Origin: JAKQHY01 sp034429475
Lineage (GTDB): Bacteria; Chloroflexota; Anaerolineae; B4-G1; SLSP01
Direction: 5' to 3'
Length of the DNA stretch: 31,655 nt
Assembly (NCBI GenBank): GCA_034429475.1
Contig: DAOUGD010000085.1
Coordinates: 1 to 31,655 of the forward strand
Positions within the stretch are counted from its first letter, which is position 1, and the number at the start of each line of letters is the position of its first letter. Of the stretch, positions 1-9,576 are shown one piece after another. The notes below the pieces were generated by a model. It had not been told where the DNA came from, ran no database searches, and worked only from the letters and a program-made list of their open reading frames with translations. A program made the position numbers and the translations under genes.

Positions 1-3000
1 GATTGCACGGGGGTGGGCGTGGGTGTGGGGGAGGGCGTGGCCGTGGGGCGCGGCGTGGAGGTGGGGTAAGCCGACACGCGCTCGGTCAACTCGCCGATGG
101 TGAACACCTCGCCGGCGCTGCGGCCAAAGATTTCGGGGAAGTACATTTCGGAGGCCAGGGCGGGCAGGGTATTGTAGACGCCCGGCAGGCTGGCGCGCAT
201 CAGGTAGGTGTATTCGTAGACGCCGCGCGGCAGGTAATCGCTGAACAGCGCCACTTTCTCGTCGCGCAGCGCGGTGTGGTTGAACCGCCACCAGCCGTAA
301 CCGCGCTGCAAGTTGGCCCGGCTCAGGCCATCCGCGCCGATCATGCCGGTGGTTTTCAGGCTGTTGTCTACGGCCTCGTAGCCGGCCGGGAGCGGGGATT
401 CGACGAGCACGTAGTACAATTCGGTGGAGGCGATGAGGGTGAGCTTCACGCGGATGATGTCGCCGACCTGCGCGGTGTGCGGGTCGCTGCCGGGGCGGGT
501 GACGGGGAAGTATTCGCGGGTGAGCGTAATGCCGCGATCCAGGGCCTCCACATCTTCGACCGGCAGGTAGTAGCGCAGGTGCGCGGTGTAGTAGAGCTGC
601 CCCAGGCCGGTCTGCTCTTCCGTCGGCGCTTCCCGCTCGATGATGAGCCGGTTGGCCTTGTCCTTCAGCAGGCTGGCGATGGCAACCTGAACTTCGTGGG
701 TATCGTCCAGGGTCTCTTGATTGACCGTCCCCTCCGCTACCGATTTGCCGTTGAGGTAGACGCCGTAATCGAAGTCGCCTTGCAGCTCGCCGCTGGCGCG
801 CATGTAGGCCACCAGCCCCATCAACGCCCACGCGGTGGTGTGGGTGGATTCCCAATAGCCGTCGCCGTTGCGCACGTTCATCAGCCAGCGCGCGGCGTTG
901 CCGCTCAAGTCCAGGTCGCCGCCGCGCGCTAAGGCCCACAGCATCGTGGCTGTGGTGCGCACGTCGGTCCCCATGTTCCAGTAATCCGCCGCAGGTTCTT
1001 CCCAATGCGCGCCGGTGGCGCTCAGGCTGGCCTGACCTTTGAGCCGGGCCAACAACTTTTGCGCCTGAGCATCTTGCGGGTTCCCCGACAGGTTGATGAA
1101 CGTCACGGCGAGGAGCGCCTGCCCATACTGGGAGAGCACGGACGGCTGCTCGTACAGGTTGGCCGCGAAGCTCGTCATGTCAAACTCCGAGCCTGGCGCG
1201 AACAACTGATAGTATTCAGACAGCACGTACACCTCATACGCCATCCGATTGCCGCTCAGCCGGTCGTATCGCGTCATGGGGATGAACCGCTCGCGTAGAT
1301 ACTTGGCGGCGCGTTCGATGACTTTAGGCTCCACCGCAAATCCGGCCCGATGCGCTTCAAGCAGGCCGTGCAGCGCGTAGGCGGTCAGATAGCCGTTGGT
1401 TTCGCCGGTGGGCCACCAACCCCAGCCGCCGTCGGCGTGCTGCTGCGCATAGAGCCGTTGCAAGGCCACGCTGACCTGCGTTTGGAGCGCGGCTTCCAGT
1501 TCCGGGCGGACGACGCCCAGCTCTCGCAGCGCTTGCTGCGTCAAGACATTCGGCAGGAAGCGGCTGACGGTCTGCTCCACGCAGTCGTAGGGGTAATCTT
1601 CCAGGTAGGTGAGCGCGTCGGCGGCGCTGGCGGTGAGCGCGCCGTTGAGTTGGACGCGCAGTTCGCCCTGATCCGGGACGAAGGTTTCCGGCAGGTAGAT
1701 CAATTCCTGGCGCAGGCCGGCCTCGGAAAGTTGCCCGGAGGTCGCCACGACTTCGGGGGTGGTGAAGCGATAGACCGGCAGCGTGTCCGTGCGTCCGTCG
1801 TACAGGCCGGCGCCGCGCGCGTCCATCGTGACCGTCACCTGCGTCCCCGGCAGCGCCGTCACGGGCCAGGTGACTTTGACTTTGTCCTTCGCCGGGATGC
1901 TGACGCGCTCTTGCGCCGGCCCGGCCAATTTCAGCCCCTCGGCCTGGATGGCGACGTCCGCCTGCTGCGGCTGGCCCGTGTTGTTGTGGACGATGGTGGC
2001 AATCTCGGCCTGGTCGCCGACGATGAAGAAGCGCGGCAGCACGGCGCGTACCAGCATGTCGAGCGTGCTGAGGACGTCCAGTTCCGCCCGCCCCACGCGC
2101 ATATCCGGCGTGACCGCGCGCGCCTGCATCCGCCAGGTGGTGAGGTTGTCGGGCAGTTCCACCGAGGCGTAGGCCATCCCCTGGTCGTCGGTGTGAAGCA
2201 CCGGCAGCCAGAGCGCGGTGTCCATAAAGTTAGTGCGCACCAGCCCATCCACGCCCGCGCCGCCGCCGCCCTTCGCGCCAGGAACGAGGTCGCGGGTGTA
2301 CTTCTCCATCGCCAGCAGCAGCGGCGAGGCCGTGCGGACGGCGAGGCCGCGCTTACTCCAGAAATGCTCCAACATCGTCGGGCCGACTTCGTCCGCCAGG
2401 GAGAGCACGGCCAGGTCGGCCACGCGCAGCGAGAGTTCGGCGGCCACGGGGCGGCCGGCGGCGTCTTTGACGGTGATGGTGTAGTGGACGGTCTCGCGGG
2501 GATGGTAGTAGCCGCCGGCGGCCATGTCGCGGTCGGAGGTGACGGTGACGTGCAACTGCTTTTCTTGCACCTGCACCGGCAGTTGGATCATCCCGATTTT
2601 GAAAGAGGCGAGATGATCGGGCGTCTGGCTGCTGCCTTGCATCAACACGACAGATACGAAGATGTTGGGGATATGGTCGTCGGTGATGGGGATTTCCAGA
2701 AGTTCGCTGTTGTTGTGCAACGTGCGCACCTGGGTTTCGATGATGTGGCCGCGCTCGATGGTGATCAGCGCGTGTACCGGCCCGTTGTAGGGCGAGGGGA
2801 TGAGGATTTCGGCCACGTCGCCCACTTTGTACTCGTCCTGGTTGGCGATCAGGTCAATGCGAGGATGACTTTCCTGCCGCCACGCGGCCCGCCCACTGCC
2901 CCATACCCACAGGTAGGCAGCGCTGCGGATTTGCGCGCCGCGTGAATCGGCGCCGGCGGCGCGGATTTTGTAGCTGCCCGACTTGGGCGGCGTCACCTCG

Positions 3001-5960
3001 ACAACCGCCGCGCCATCCGCGCCGGTGGTGACGGTGGTGGTGTAGATGGGGATGTCCTCCACCACCCACGTCCAGTAATAGCCGCCGTCCTCTTCCTGGC
3101 GGCGTGTGCTGTACCAGCGATGTTCGAGGAAGGTGACTTCCAACGGCGTTCCGGCGACGGGCGCGCTGTCCCAATCCACCACGATCACGTCCACCGTCTT
3201 CGTCTCGCCGGCCTTTGCCACCCGGCCGCGCGGCGCGACGCCCACGTAGAATTCGCCCTGATGCACGGTCGCCAGCGCGCGGCTGCTGACGGCCTGCCCG
3301 TTGAGGTCGGTGACGGTGGCTTCGAGCACGAAGCGGCGGCTGGCGCGCTCCAGGCTGAGGTCGGCGGGGACTTGCAAGGTCGAACGCCCCAGCGCGTCGG
3401 TGCGCGTCAACTGTGAGGCGATCACCCGATCATTGCCGCCGTAGGTTTGGGCGTAAGCGTAGGCCGCGTCATCGCTCCAACTGTAGCGCGAGCAGGAGCC
3501 GGGGCATTGATACTGGAAGGTGTAGCCGGTGCTCAGCACCTTCCACTCCACCCCGGCGTCCGCCACCGGCCCGCCGAAGTAGTAGCTGGCGTCGGCGGTG
3601 ACGGTGAGCACGTCGCCCGCCAGGTAATCGGCTGCATCGGTCTCCACGGCGACCTGGTATTCGGGCGCGCGGTATTCGATGACGCGGAAGGTGGTTTGGG
3701 CGTAGTCCATGCTCAAAATGTACGTGCCCAACGCGGCTTCCATGTCCAGTTGCAGTTCGGCGTACACCGAGCCTTGTGTCAGGGTCAAGGGCTGCCGGTA
3801 GACCACTTTGCGCTGAGGGTCAAGAATCTGCACATCCACGGTCATTCCGTCAAACGGCAAAGTGTAGTGCGCGTCATCGTCGGCGCGGAGAATCCCCTTG
3901 AAGTACACCGTCTGGCCGGGCCGGTAGATGGGGCGATCCGTGTAGAGGTAGCCGCGATAGGCTCTACCGTAATTGCTGACGAGGTCAAAATCCCACGGAC
4001 CGATACCCTGCGTCCAACTCTCGGTGGCGATGGCGAAGTCCGGCGAACCGGGCTGTCCGGTCATCACCGCGACCAGATCGGGCGCGTTGTGGCGGAAGAT
4101 GTACAACCCATCCGCGTCGGTGACGCCGGTATCCGCCTGATATACGTAAGCACCACTGTTGTTCGCATACAGGCTCACCGGCGCCTGGGCGACCGGCGCG
4201 CCGGTGGCTAAATCCGTCGCCCACACCAGGGTCTCATACGGCCCCCGCTTCATAATTAAGTTCAGGCGCGCGCACACAAAGCGATAGCGGCGGTTCCAGG
4301 CGTAATCTTCGTCTACCGGTATCTCCGGCGCTTCCGGGGCGGCAATGCGCAGCTCGTAGATACCCGGCGGCAGTGAGTCCCCGGCCTCGGTCAAGAGCGC
4401 GATCGGCGTAAGGTAGCCTTTGTTCCGCAGCGGGTCAACAGGAATTGACCATTGACGCGCCACTGTGGCGTTCAGCAACTCATCCGTCTGCCGGATAAAC
4501 GTTTCTGGTGGGATTTGATACAGCGTCAAATCCAGCCGGGAGACGTTGCGGTATCCGGCGTATACGACGGTGTCGCTGTAGGCGTTGTACATGCCCAGCG
4601 TGGCGTCGGTGTTGAGCAGGACGTAGGGCTCGCGGTCTGTTGTGGTAAAGTGCGCGCTCCCGCCGGCGTCAACCAGGCCACCCTCCCGGTCTAGCGCGCC
4701 GGGGTCCAACACCAGCTCATACGAAACGCCGGGGCTTTTGATCAGGTTCACAGAAAGGCGCGTGTCCGAGTTGGCCCACGAGAGATTCACCCCTTCCAAC
4801 GTGCCGGTGGGGATGACGGGACTGGCAATGTGAAGATGCTCGGCGACCGTTGTTTTGCTCATGGGGCTGGCAAAGTCAATGAGAAAACCATTCGCGCTTT
4901 CCAGATCGTCGGCAAATTCTTGCACGTATACGCCCGTTAAGCCCGGCTGCCCAATCGTGAAAAAGCGCCACGTCCCTTGCGCAACACCCAGGTCGCCGTA
5001 GCGCGCCGGCGCCAGGCCCAGCGTCACCGTCACCGTCGCCGAGCGCGGGAAGGATTGGGTAGGCGTGAAAACGAGGGTTTCGGTCTGCGTGGGATACTCG
5101 CCACCGCTCCAGGCAAAGATGCCGGCGGCGGGCGCCTCGTTGACGGTGAGCGTGAACGCGGCCTCCACCGCCTCTCGCTGCATCGGCTGGCTGAACGTCA
5201 ACCACACCAGCGCAGCCGTGCCGACGTTCCCTGCGCCCTCTCGCGGCGAACAAGAGACGGTGGGCAGCGGGGTGCTGAACTCCCACTCGTAGTCCTTGCC
5301 CAGCAGCGCGCCGACGGTGTCGGTCAGGTCGCCGGTCACGCGCGCGGTGTAGCGGGTGGAAGGCAAAAAGCCACCGGTGGGGGTGAAGCGGTAGATGAAC
5401 GTGTTCACCCATTCCCCCGCCCCCGCCACGGGCGGCGTGAAACTGACCGGGTCGGGCAAGGTGGCCTGGTCTTCAATCGCTTTGAGTGGCACTACGGGGC
5501 GGTCGAAAATCACCGTGACCGCGCTGTTCAGGGCCACGTCGGTCGAATCGGGCGCGGGCTGCACGGAGGTCACGTTGAAGAAGCCGAGCGTGCTGAAATC
5601 AAACTGGATCGGCTCGGCCAGCGGCTCGCCGTCCGCGTTTTGCGCCGTCGCGGCCACCGTCACGCGGTACTGCTGCCCGCGTTCCAACAGTGCGGCCGGC
5701 TTGAACAAGAGCGTGCGCTTATCCTGCCACTGTACTTTGCCGGCGACGGGCGGCTCAATCTTCAGCGCCGCCTCCACGCTCTTGCGATCCATCGCCTGAT
5801 CGAAGATCAGCCGGATGGGCGCGTCGAGCGTCTGCGCCTCGCCCAGGGCCGGCACGCGCGCCAGCAATTGCGGCGGCGGCAAGGGCAGGTCGGCAAAGCG
5901 CGAGCATCCGACGAGAGCTAACAGGATAATGCCCAGGATGAACAGGCATAGTTTACGCAT
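1..5960 (-). CDS. Alpha-2-macroglobulin family lipoprotein with intact thioester (3' end outside window)
   Basis: A surface-anchored protease trap: a protease cuts a bait region and is then captured, in this subfamily covalently through a thioester. The frame is open from ATG 5960 to the left edge (at least 1986 residues), so the stop lies outside the window. An AGGAGG stands 5 nt before the ATG. The N-terminus is a lipoprotein signal (MRKLCLFILG..LALVGC, lipid Cys19). About three Big_5/SbsA-type Ig-like domains follow in residues 25-310, then macroglobulin-type domains (DRPIYRPGQTVYFKG near 675) and the central A2M domain (LPDNLTTWRMQA near 1265). The thioester motif DYPYDCVEQ has Cys1460 and Gln1463, and a helical thioester domain and receptor-binding-like domain (ending near 1955) follow. 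The last visible residues are a Pro/Thr-rich low-complexity tail. It is longer than E. coli YfhM (about 1650 residues) because of the extra N-terminal domains and the tail. It follows pbpC by 37 nt, the known bacterial pairing. The family call is firm; the physiological target is unknown. Confidence 0.93.
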   Translation of the reverse strand, partial: MRKLCLFILGIILLALVGCSRFADLPLPPPQLLARVPALGEAQTLDAPIRLIFDQAMDRKSVEAALKIEPPVAGKVQWQDKRTLLFKPAALLERGQQYRVTVAATAQNADGEPLAEPIQFDFSTLGFFNVTSVQPAPDSTDVALNSAVTVIFDRPVVPLKAIEDQATLPDPVSFTPPVAGAGEWVNTFIYRFTPTGGFLPSTRYTARVTGDLTDTVGALLGKDYEWEFSTPLPTVSCSPREGAGNVGTAALVWLTFSQPMQREAVEAAFTLTVNEAPAAGIFAWSGGEYPTQTETLVFTPTQSFPRSATVTVTLGLAPARYGDLGVAQGTWRFFTIGQPGLTGVYVQEFADDLESANGFLIDFASPMSKTTVAEHLHIASPVIPTGTLEGVNLSWANSDTRLSVNLIKSPGVSYELVLDPGALDREGGLVDAGGSAHFTTTDREPYVLLNTDATLGMYNAYSDTVVYAGYRNVSRLDLTLYQIPPETFIRQTDELLNATVARQWSIPVDPLRNKGYLTPIALLTEAGDSLPPGIYELRIAAPEAPEIPVDEDYAWNRRYRFVCARLNLIMKRGPYETLVWATDLATGAPVAQAPVSLYANNSGAYVYQADTGVTDADGLYIFRHNAPDLVAVMTGQPGSPDFAIATESWTQGIGPWDFDLVSNYGRAYRGYLYTDRPIYRPGQTVYFKGILRADDDAHYTLPFDGMTVDVQILDPQRKVVYRQPLTLTQGSVYAELQLDMEAALGTYILSMDYAQTTFRVIEYRAPEYQVAVETDAADYLAGDVLTVTADASYYFGGPVADAGVEWKVLSTGYTFQYQCPGSCSRYSWSDDAAYAYAQTYGGNDRVIASQLTRTDALGRSTLQVPADLSLERASRRFVLEATVTDLNGQAVSSRALATVHQGEFYVGVAPRGRVAKAGETKTVDVIVVDWDSAPVAGTPLEVTFLEHRWYSTRRQEEDGGYYWTWVVEDIPIYTTTVTTGADGAAVVEVTPPKSGSYKIRAAGADSRGAQIRSAAYLWVWGSGRAAWRQESHPRIDLIANQDEYKVGDVAEILIPSPYNGPVHALITIERGHIIETQVRTLHNNSELLEIPITDDHIPNIFVSVVLMQGSSQTPDHLASFKIGMIQLPVQVQEKQLHVTVTSDRDMAAGGYYHPRETVHYTITVKDAAGRPVAAELSLRVADLAVLSLADEVGPTMLEHFWSKRGLAVRTASPLLLAMEKYTRDLVPGAKGGGGAGVDGLVRTNFMDTALWLPVLHTDDQGMAYASVELPDNLTTWRMQARAVTPDMRVGRAELDVLSTLDMLVRAVLPRFFIVGDQAEIATIVHNNTGQPQQADVAIQAEGLKLAGPAQERVSIPAKDKVKVTWPVTALPGTQVTVTMDARGAGLYDGRTDTLPVYRFTTPEVVATSGQLSEAGLRQELIYLPETFVPDQGELRVQLNGALTASAADALTYLEDYPYDCVEQTVSRFLPNVLTQQALRELGVVRPELEAALQTQVSVALQRLYAQQHADGGWGWWPTGETNGYLTAYALHGLLEAHRAGFAVEPKVIERAAKYLRERFIPMTRYDRLSGNRMAYEVYVLSEYYQLFAPGSEFDMTSFAANLYEQPSVLSQYGQALLAVTFINLSGNPQDAQAQKLLARLKGQASLSATGAHWEEPAADYWNMGTDVRTTATMLWALARGGDLDLSGNAARWLMNVRNGDGYWESTHTTAWALMGLVAYMRASGELQGDFDYGVYLNGKSVAEGTVNQETLDDTHEVQVAIASLLKDKANRLIIEREAPTEEQTGLGQLYYTAHLRYYLPVEDVEALDRGITLTREYFPVTRPGSDPHTAQVGDIIRVKLTLIASTELYYVLVESPLPAGYEAVDNSLKTTGMIGADGLSRANLQRGYGWWRFNHTALRDEKVALFSDYLPRGVYEYTYLMRASLPGVYNTLPALASEMYFPEIFGRSAGEVFTIGELTERVSAYPTSTPRPTATPSPTPTPTPVQ

Positions 5961-5976
5961 AGAATCCTCCTATAAC

Positions 5977-6000
5977 AGGATTAACAGAATGTTAGGATTA
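5977..6000. repeat. Short direct repeat between pbpC and the A2M gene
   Basis: The 7-mer AGGATTA occurs at 5977-5983 and again at 5994-6000, where it supplies the pbpC stop codon. The stretch between them (TTAACAGAATGTT) is similar in flavour. It is one of several short repeated texts in the intergenic DNA of this window. No function is visible; it could simply be a slippage remnant. Confidence 0.35.
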
Positions 6001-8424
6001 AGGTGAGTGGACTTGAATCCGCGCCGGCTGGCTGGCCCACAATTGCCCGACGGCGTCTACGCCGGTGGCGTAGAATTCAAAGTCGCCGGCCTCCAACGTC
6101 CACATCACAGTATACGGCGGGGCGGTGAAGTTTGCCAGTGGGCGGATCACCTCGTCCTGGCGTAGCCACAGCGTGACCGATTGGATGGCGGCGTCCGCCT
6201 CCGCCGTGATGGGGATGCGTTGCGCCTCGCGCGCGACGCCCGCATCCAGTTGGTAGATGGCGCCAGTTTCCGGGGCGGTGAGCAGCACGGGCGTTGTGGT
6301 GGAGAGCATCTGCGTCATCGTGGGCGGCAGCGCGATCCCCTGCTCGCGCGCCCAGCCGTGGGCTTCCGGCGGCAAGGCGAGATAGACCTGATCGCCCACG
6401 CGCTGGTGGAGCGTACACGTCTCGGTCGGGACGGTGCCGGCAATGAAGAGTTCACGCACGCGATGCGGGCAGTCCGGGCCGGGCACCATACCGGAGATGG
6501 CGCAGACTTCGGCTTCTACCAATCCCTCCGGGCGGGAGAACGCCTGCGCCGGGCGTCCCTTGAGCGCCGTCTCCATCACTTCGTGCCAGATCGGGGCCGC
6601 GCCGTCCACGCCAGAGATGCCGCGCATCGGGGTATTATCGGCGTTGCCTACCCAGACGCCCACCACCAAGTCGGGTGTGTAGCCCACCGTCCAGTTATCG
6701 CGGAAGTTGGTCGTCGTGCCGGTTTTGACCGCCGCCGGGCGCGAGAGTTTCAGCACGCTTTCTTCCCCAAAGGTGGCGACGCGCGCCAGGTCGTCGCTCA
6801 GAATGTCGGTGAGCAGGTACACCACGCGCGCGTCAAGGGCTTGCTCCGGCGGGGCGGCGGGCGGCGCCCACACGAGGGCGCCCGCGCTGTCTTCCACACG
6901 CAGGATCACCTGCGGCGTCACGCGCTGCCCGCCGTTGGCAAAGGCGGCATACGCGGACGTCAATTCCAGCAGGCGCACTTCGCCGCCGCCCAGGGCGATG
7001 GCGAGGCCGAGGGGGTCGGCGTCGTCGAAGGTGGTGATGCCCATGCGCCCGGCCAGGGTCGTCAGCGTCTCGATGCCGATTTCATCCAGCACTTTCACCG
7101 CGATGACGTTGTACGAGGAGGCCAGGGCCTCCCGCAGGCGCACCGGGCCGCGAAACGCCAGGTCGTAGTTGCGCGGGACGTAAGGCATACCTTCACGGGT
7201 CACAAACGCCGTCTGTACGTCCAGCCGCATCGTCGCCGGGGTGAGGGGCGCGGCGCGGGTGGGGTCGAAGGCGGCGGCGTAGACGAGGGGCTTGAGCGCG
7301 GAGCCGGGCTGCCGCAGCGCGGTCGCGCCGTTGACCGCGCCGGCAATCGCGGCGGCGAAGTAGTCGGGGCTGCCCACCATCGCCAGCACCTCGCCAGTCT
7401 GGGATGAGAGCGCGACGACGGCGGCGTTCTCCGCGTGGTGCCCGCCGGGGAGACATTCCGGCTGGTAGTAGCAATGCGCCAGCAGGTCGAGCTGGCGGCG
7501 GGCGCTGTCGCGCGCGAGGTCGTTGAGGTCTACGTCCAGCGTGGTGTAGATGTGCAGGCCGCCCGCCTCAAGCCGGGGCAATCCCAAAGCTTGCTCCAGT
7601 ATCCCGCGCACGTACATCACGAAATGCGGGGCGCGAATGGGGAAGGGGGCGGCGGCCAGTGCCAGGCGCTCGGCGTGCGCCGCCTGCGCCTCGGCGGCGG
7701 TCAGATAGCCGCGTTTGACCATCAGATCGAGGACGACCTTCTGCCGGTCTTTGGCGTCCGACAAAGCTTCCAGCGGATTGTAGAGGGCCGGCGCCTGGGG
7801 CAACCCGGCCAGCAGGCTGCCCTCGGCCAGGTCGAGGGTGGAGACCGGCTTGCCGAAGTAGGTCTGTGCGGCGGCTTCCACACCGTAGGCGAGATTGCCG
7901 TAGTAGGTTTCGTTGAAGTACAGCGTCAGGATTTCGTCCTTGGAGTAGCGGCGGGTGAGACGAACGGCCAACACCAACTCGCGCAATTTACGGTGTAAGG
8001 TGCGTTCCGCCTTTTCTTCGGGAGAAAAGAGCAGCGTGCGCACGACTTGCTGCGTAATCGTGCTGCCGCCTGCAACTACCTCGCCACCCTGGAGGTTGAT
8101 CCACAGGGAGCGCGCAATGCCCCGCGCATCCATGCCGGGGTTGGTGTAGAAGGTGGCGTCTTCGGTCGCCAGCGTGGCCTGCTGCAAAGCGAGGGGGATG
8201 TCGTCCAACGTGACCGGCGTGTGATTGCCAGTGTACGGCGGGGGCATTTCAAACAGCAGGCGGCCGTGGCGGTCGTAGACTTTGCTGCTGGGGGCGGCAG
8301 TGTAGGCCGAGAGGTCGTCGAGCGCGGGCAGGTCGGCCAGCAGCCAGGCGTAGAGGGCGAGGAAGGCCAACGCCAGTATCAGCCCGCAGAGGAGGGCTGC
8401 GATGAGCCAGGGTTTACGTTTCAT
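5998..8424 (-). CDS. pbpC: Penicillin-binding protein 1C (bifunctional peptidoglycan synthase)
   Basis: A membrane-anchored class A-type PBP: a GT51 glycosyltransferase polymerises lipid II and a transpeptidase domain cross-links peptides outside the membrane. The protein has 808 residues. One membrane anchor lies at about 6-30. GT51 follows with catalytic Glu88 (ATEDATFY), GGSTITQQ at 119-126 and a second acidic residue near Glu149. The transpeptidase shows all three motifs: S375-A-L-K378, S437-Y-N439 and K567-T-G-T. The last ~95 residues form a beta-rich tail of the BiPBP_C type that distinguishes PBP1C from PBP1A/1B. Length is close to E. coli PbpC (about 770). The gene starts 9 nt after the mannosyltransferase stop and is followed after 37 nt by the alpha-2-macroglobulin gene, the usual genomic partner of pbpC. 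No strong ribosome-binding site precedes it, which suggests translational coupling. Confidence 0.95.
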   Translation of the reverse strand: MKRKPWLIAALLCGLILALAFLALYAWLLADLPALDDLSAYTAAPSSKVYDRHGRLLFEMPPPYTGNHTPVTLDDIPLALQQATLATEDATFYTNPGMDARGIARSLWINLQGGEVVAGGSTITQQVVRTLLFSPEEKAERTLHRKLRELVLAVRLTRRYSKDEILTLYFNETYYGNLAYGVEAAAQTYFGKPVSTLDLAEGSLLAGLPQAPALYNPLEALSDAKDRQKVVLDLMVKRGYLTAAEAQAAHAERLALAAAPFPIRAPHFVMYVRGILEQALGLPRLEAGGLHIYTTLDVDLNDLARDSARRQLDLLAHCYYQPECLPGGHHAENAAVVALSSQTGEVLAMVGSPDYFAAAIAGAVNGATALRQPGSALKPLVYAAAFDPTRAAPLTPATMRLDVQTAFVTREGMPYVPRNYDLAFRGPVRLREALASSYNVIAVKVLDEIGIETLTTLAGRMGITTFDDADPLGLAIALGGGEVRLLELTSAYAAFANGGQRVTPQVILRVEDSAGALVWAPPAAPPEQALDARVVYLLTDILSDDLARVATFGEESVLKLSRPAAVKTGTTTNFRDNWTVGYTPDLVVGVWVGNADNTPMRGISGVDGAAPIWHEVMETALKGRPAQAFSRPEGLVEAEVCAISGMVPGPDCPHRVRELFIAGTVPTETCTLHQRVGDQVYLALPPEAHGWAREQGIALPPTMTQMLSTTTPVLLTAPETGAIYQLDAGVAREAQRIPITAEADAAIQSVTLWLRQDEVIRPLANFTAPPYTVMWTLEAGDFEFYATGVDAVGQLWASQPARIQVHSP

Positions 8425-8433
8425 GGGATTTCT

Positions 8434-9576
8434 TTACGCCACCCAATGCCATGTACAAAACTGTACGGCAAAAATAATCATCAGCACTGTCATGGCGACC
8501 ACAACCGGCTTCCAATACTTTTCAGGGCAATATCGGGCGATGGCCCAGTAGAAAGGGAACACGGCCCCGCCATAACGCGAAATCGAGGCCAGATTGCCGC
8601 TCATCAAAGGCAAGAGCAGCGCCGATAAGGCAAAAGTCCCAGTCAGGCGATCTTTGCGCAGCAGCAGAACGGCAAGAGCGAGATAGAAAACGGCAAATAC
8701 TGCATCCAACCACGATCCACCCTCTTGCATGACCAACAAATGAACGAGATGCTGTGGCCCGCTGCGCAGCCAGAACTGCGCATTGGCATGCAAGTATCCT
8801 AATGGATCGCCGGCAGTCACGCCCATCGCCATGATGTATAACCCGAAAAGGAACGCGGGGATACAGGCGGCCATCACATGGGCAAAACGCCGGGGAATGG
8901 GAATTTGCCAGGCCCACACCAGCAGGGGGAAGCACAAGGACAGGCCCACCACGCGCGTGAGGCAGGCCAGGCAAACGGTCAAGACGGCCAGAGCAAAGCG
9001 CTTTTTGTGCAACGCCAGAAACGTCAGACTGCTCAGCGCCAGGAACAGGGATTCGGTGTAGACACCGGAAAAGAAGATGCCGAAGGGCGACAACAACATC
9101 AACCCTGCGGTGCGGTAAGCGGTGTCCATCCCATCGCGCGCTTTCACCCAGGCGAAGAGCGCGTACACAGCAATCAGCAAGGCAACATTGGAAATCAGAA
9201 CACCATGAAACGTCGCACACTCCAGGCTGTCACACCCACGCAGAAGATTCAGAGCGCGAATGGCCGACGGGTACAAGGGCAAAAAGGCCATATCTGCCGT
9301 GACCTGCCGGAACGCCGCCCAGCCGTATCCGTAAATGGCAATCGCTGTATAAAACCCGGCGTCCCAACGATACCACATGTCCAACACCGGCGGCGCATCC
9401 AAATGGCGATACTCCGGGCCGCTGCGCATCGGCAAATGCGTCACAGCGATGAAACCGACCAGCACCAGCAACAAACGGGTCAACAAAAAGGTCAGCAACA
9501 GATACAGCGCCGGTCTTTCAGGCAAACGGCGACAAAGTTTCTGTATAACGCTCAGCGCGCCAGCGTGAACGCCCAT
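8434..9576 (-). CDS. PIG-V-like integral membrane mannosyltransferase
   Basis: A polytopic glycosyltransferase of the GT-C class, 380 residues, with many hydrophobic segments (for example around 24-48, 115-135, 150-175, 190-235, 245-260 and at the C-terminus). The segment DMWYRWDAGFYTAIA (about 66-80), with the acidic WD pair, and FLPLYP shortly after match the PIG-V family, whose eukaryotic member adds a mannose from dolichol-phosphate-mannose to GPI. Bacterial relatives presumably use a polyprenyl-phosphate sugar to decorate a lipid or cell-surface polymer. I chose ATG 9576: GGTGGGG lies upstream, and the frame further upstream is only the shadow of the preceding gene. The gene overlaps the preceding one by 25 nt and is followed by pbpC after 9 nt, which places it in an envelope operon. 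Family call fairly firm; substrate unknown. Confidence 0.8.
   Translation of the reverse strand: MGVHAGALSVIQKLCRRLPERPALYLLLTFLLTRLLLVLVGFIAVTHLPMRSGPEYRHLDAPPVLDMWYRWDAGFYTAIAIYGYGWAAFRQVTADMAFLPLYPSAIRALNLLRGCDSLECATFHGVLISNVALLIAVYALFAWVKARDGMDTAYRTAGLMLLSPFGIFFSGVYTESLFLALSSLTFLALHKKRFALAVLTVCLACLTRVVGLSLCFPLLVWAWQIPIPRRFAHVMAACIPAFLFGLYIMAMGVTAGDPLGYLHANAQFWLRSGPQHLVHLLVMQEGGSWLDAVFAVFYLALAVLLLRKDRLTGTFALSALLLPLMSGNLASISRYGGAVFPFYWAIARYCPEKYWKPVVVAMTVLMIIFAVQFCTWHWVA

Noticed and set aside
3..5921. Long plus-strand open frames (for example 1350-2945 and 4977-5921) opposite the A2M gene
   Set aside because: They are the GC-rich shadow of the minus-strand A2M frame, which carries recognisable domains and the thioester motif along its whole length. 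The plus-strand translations have Arg/Gly/His-rich composition without domains.
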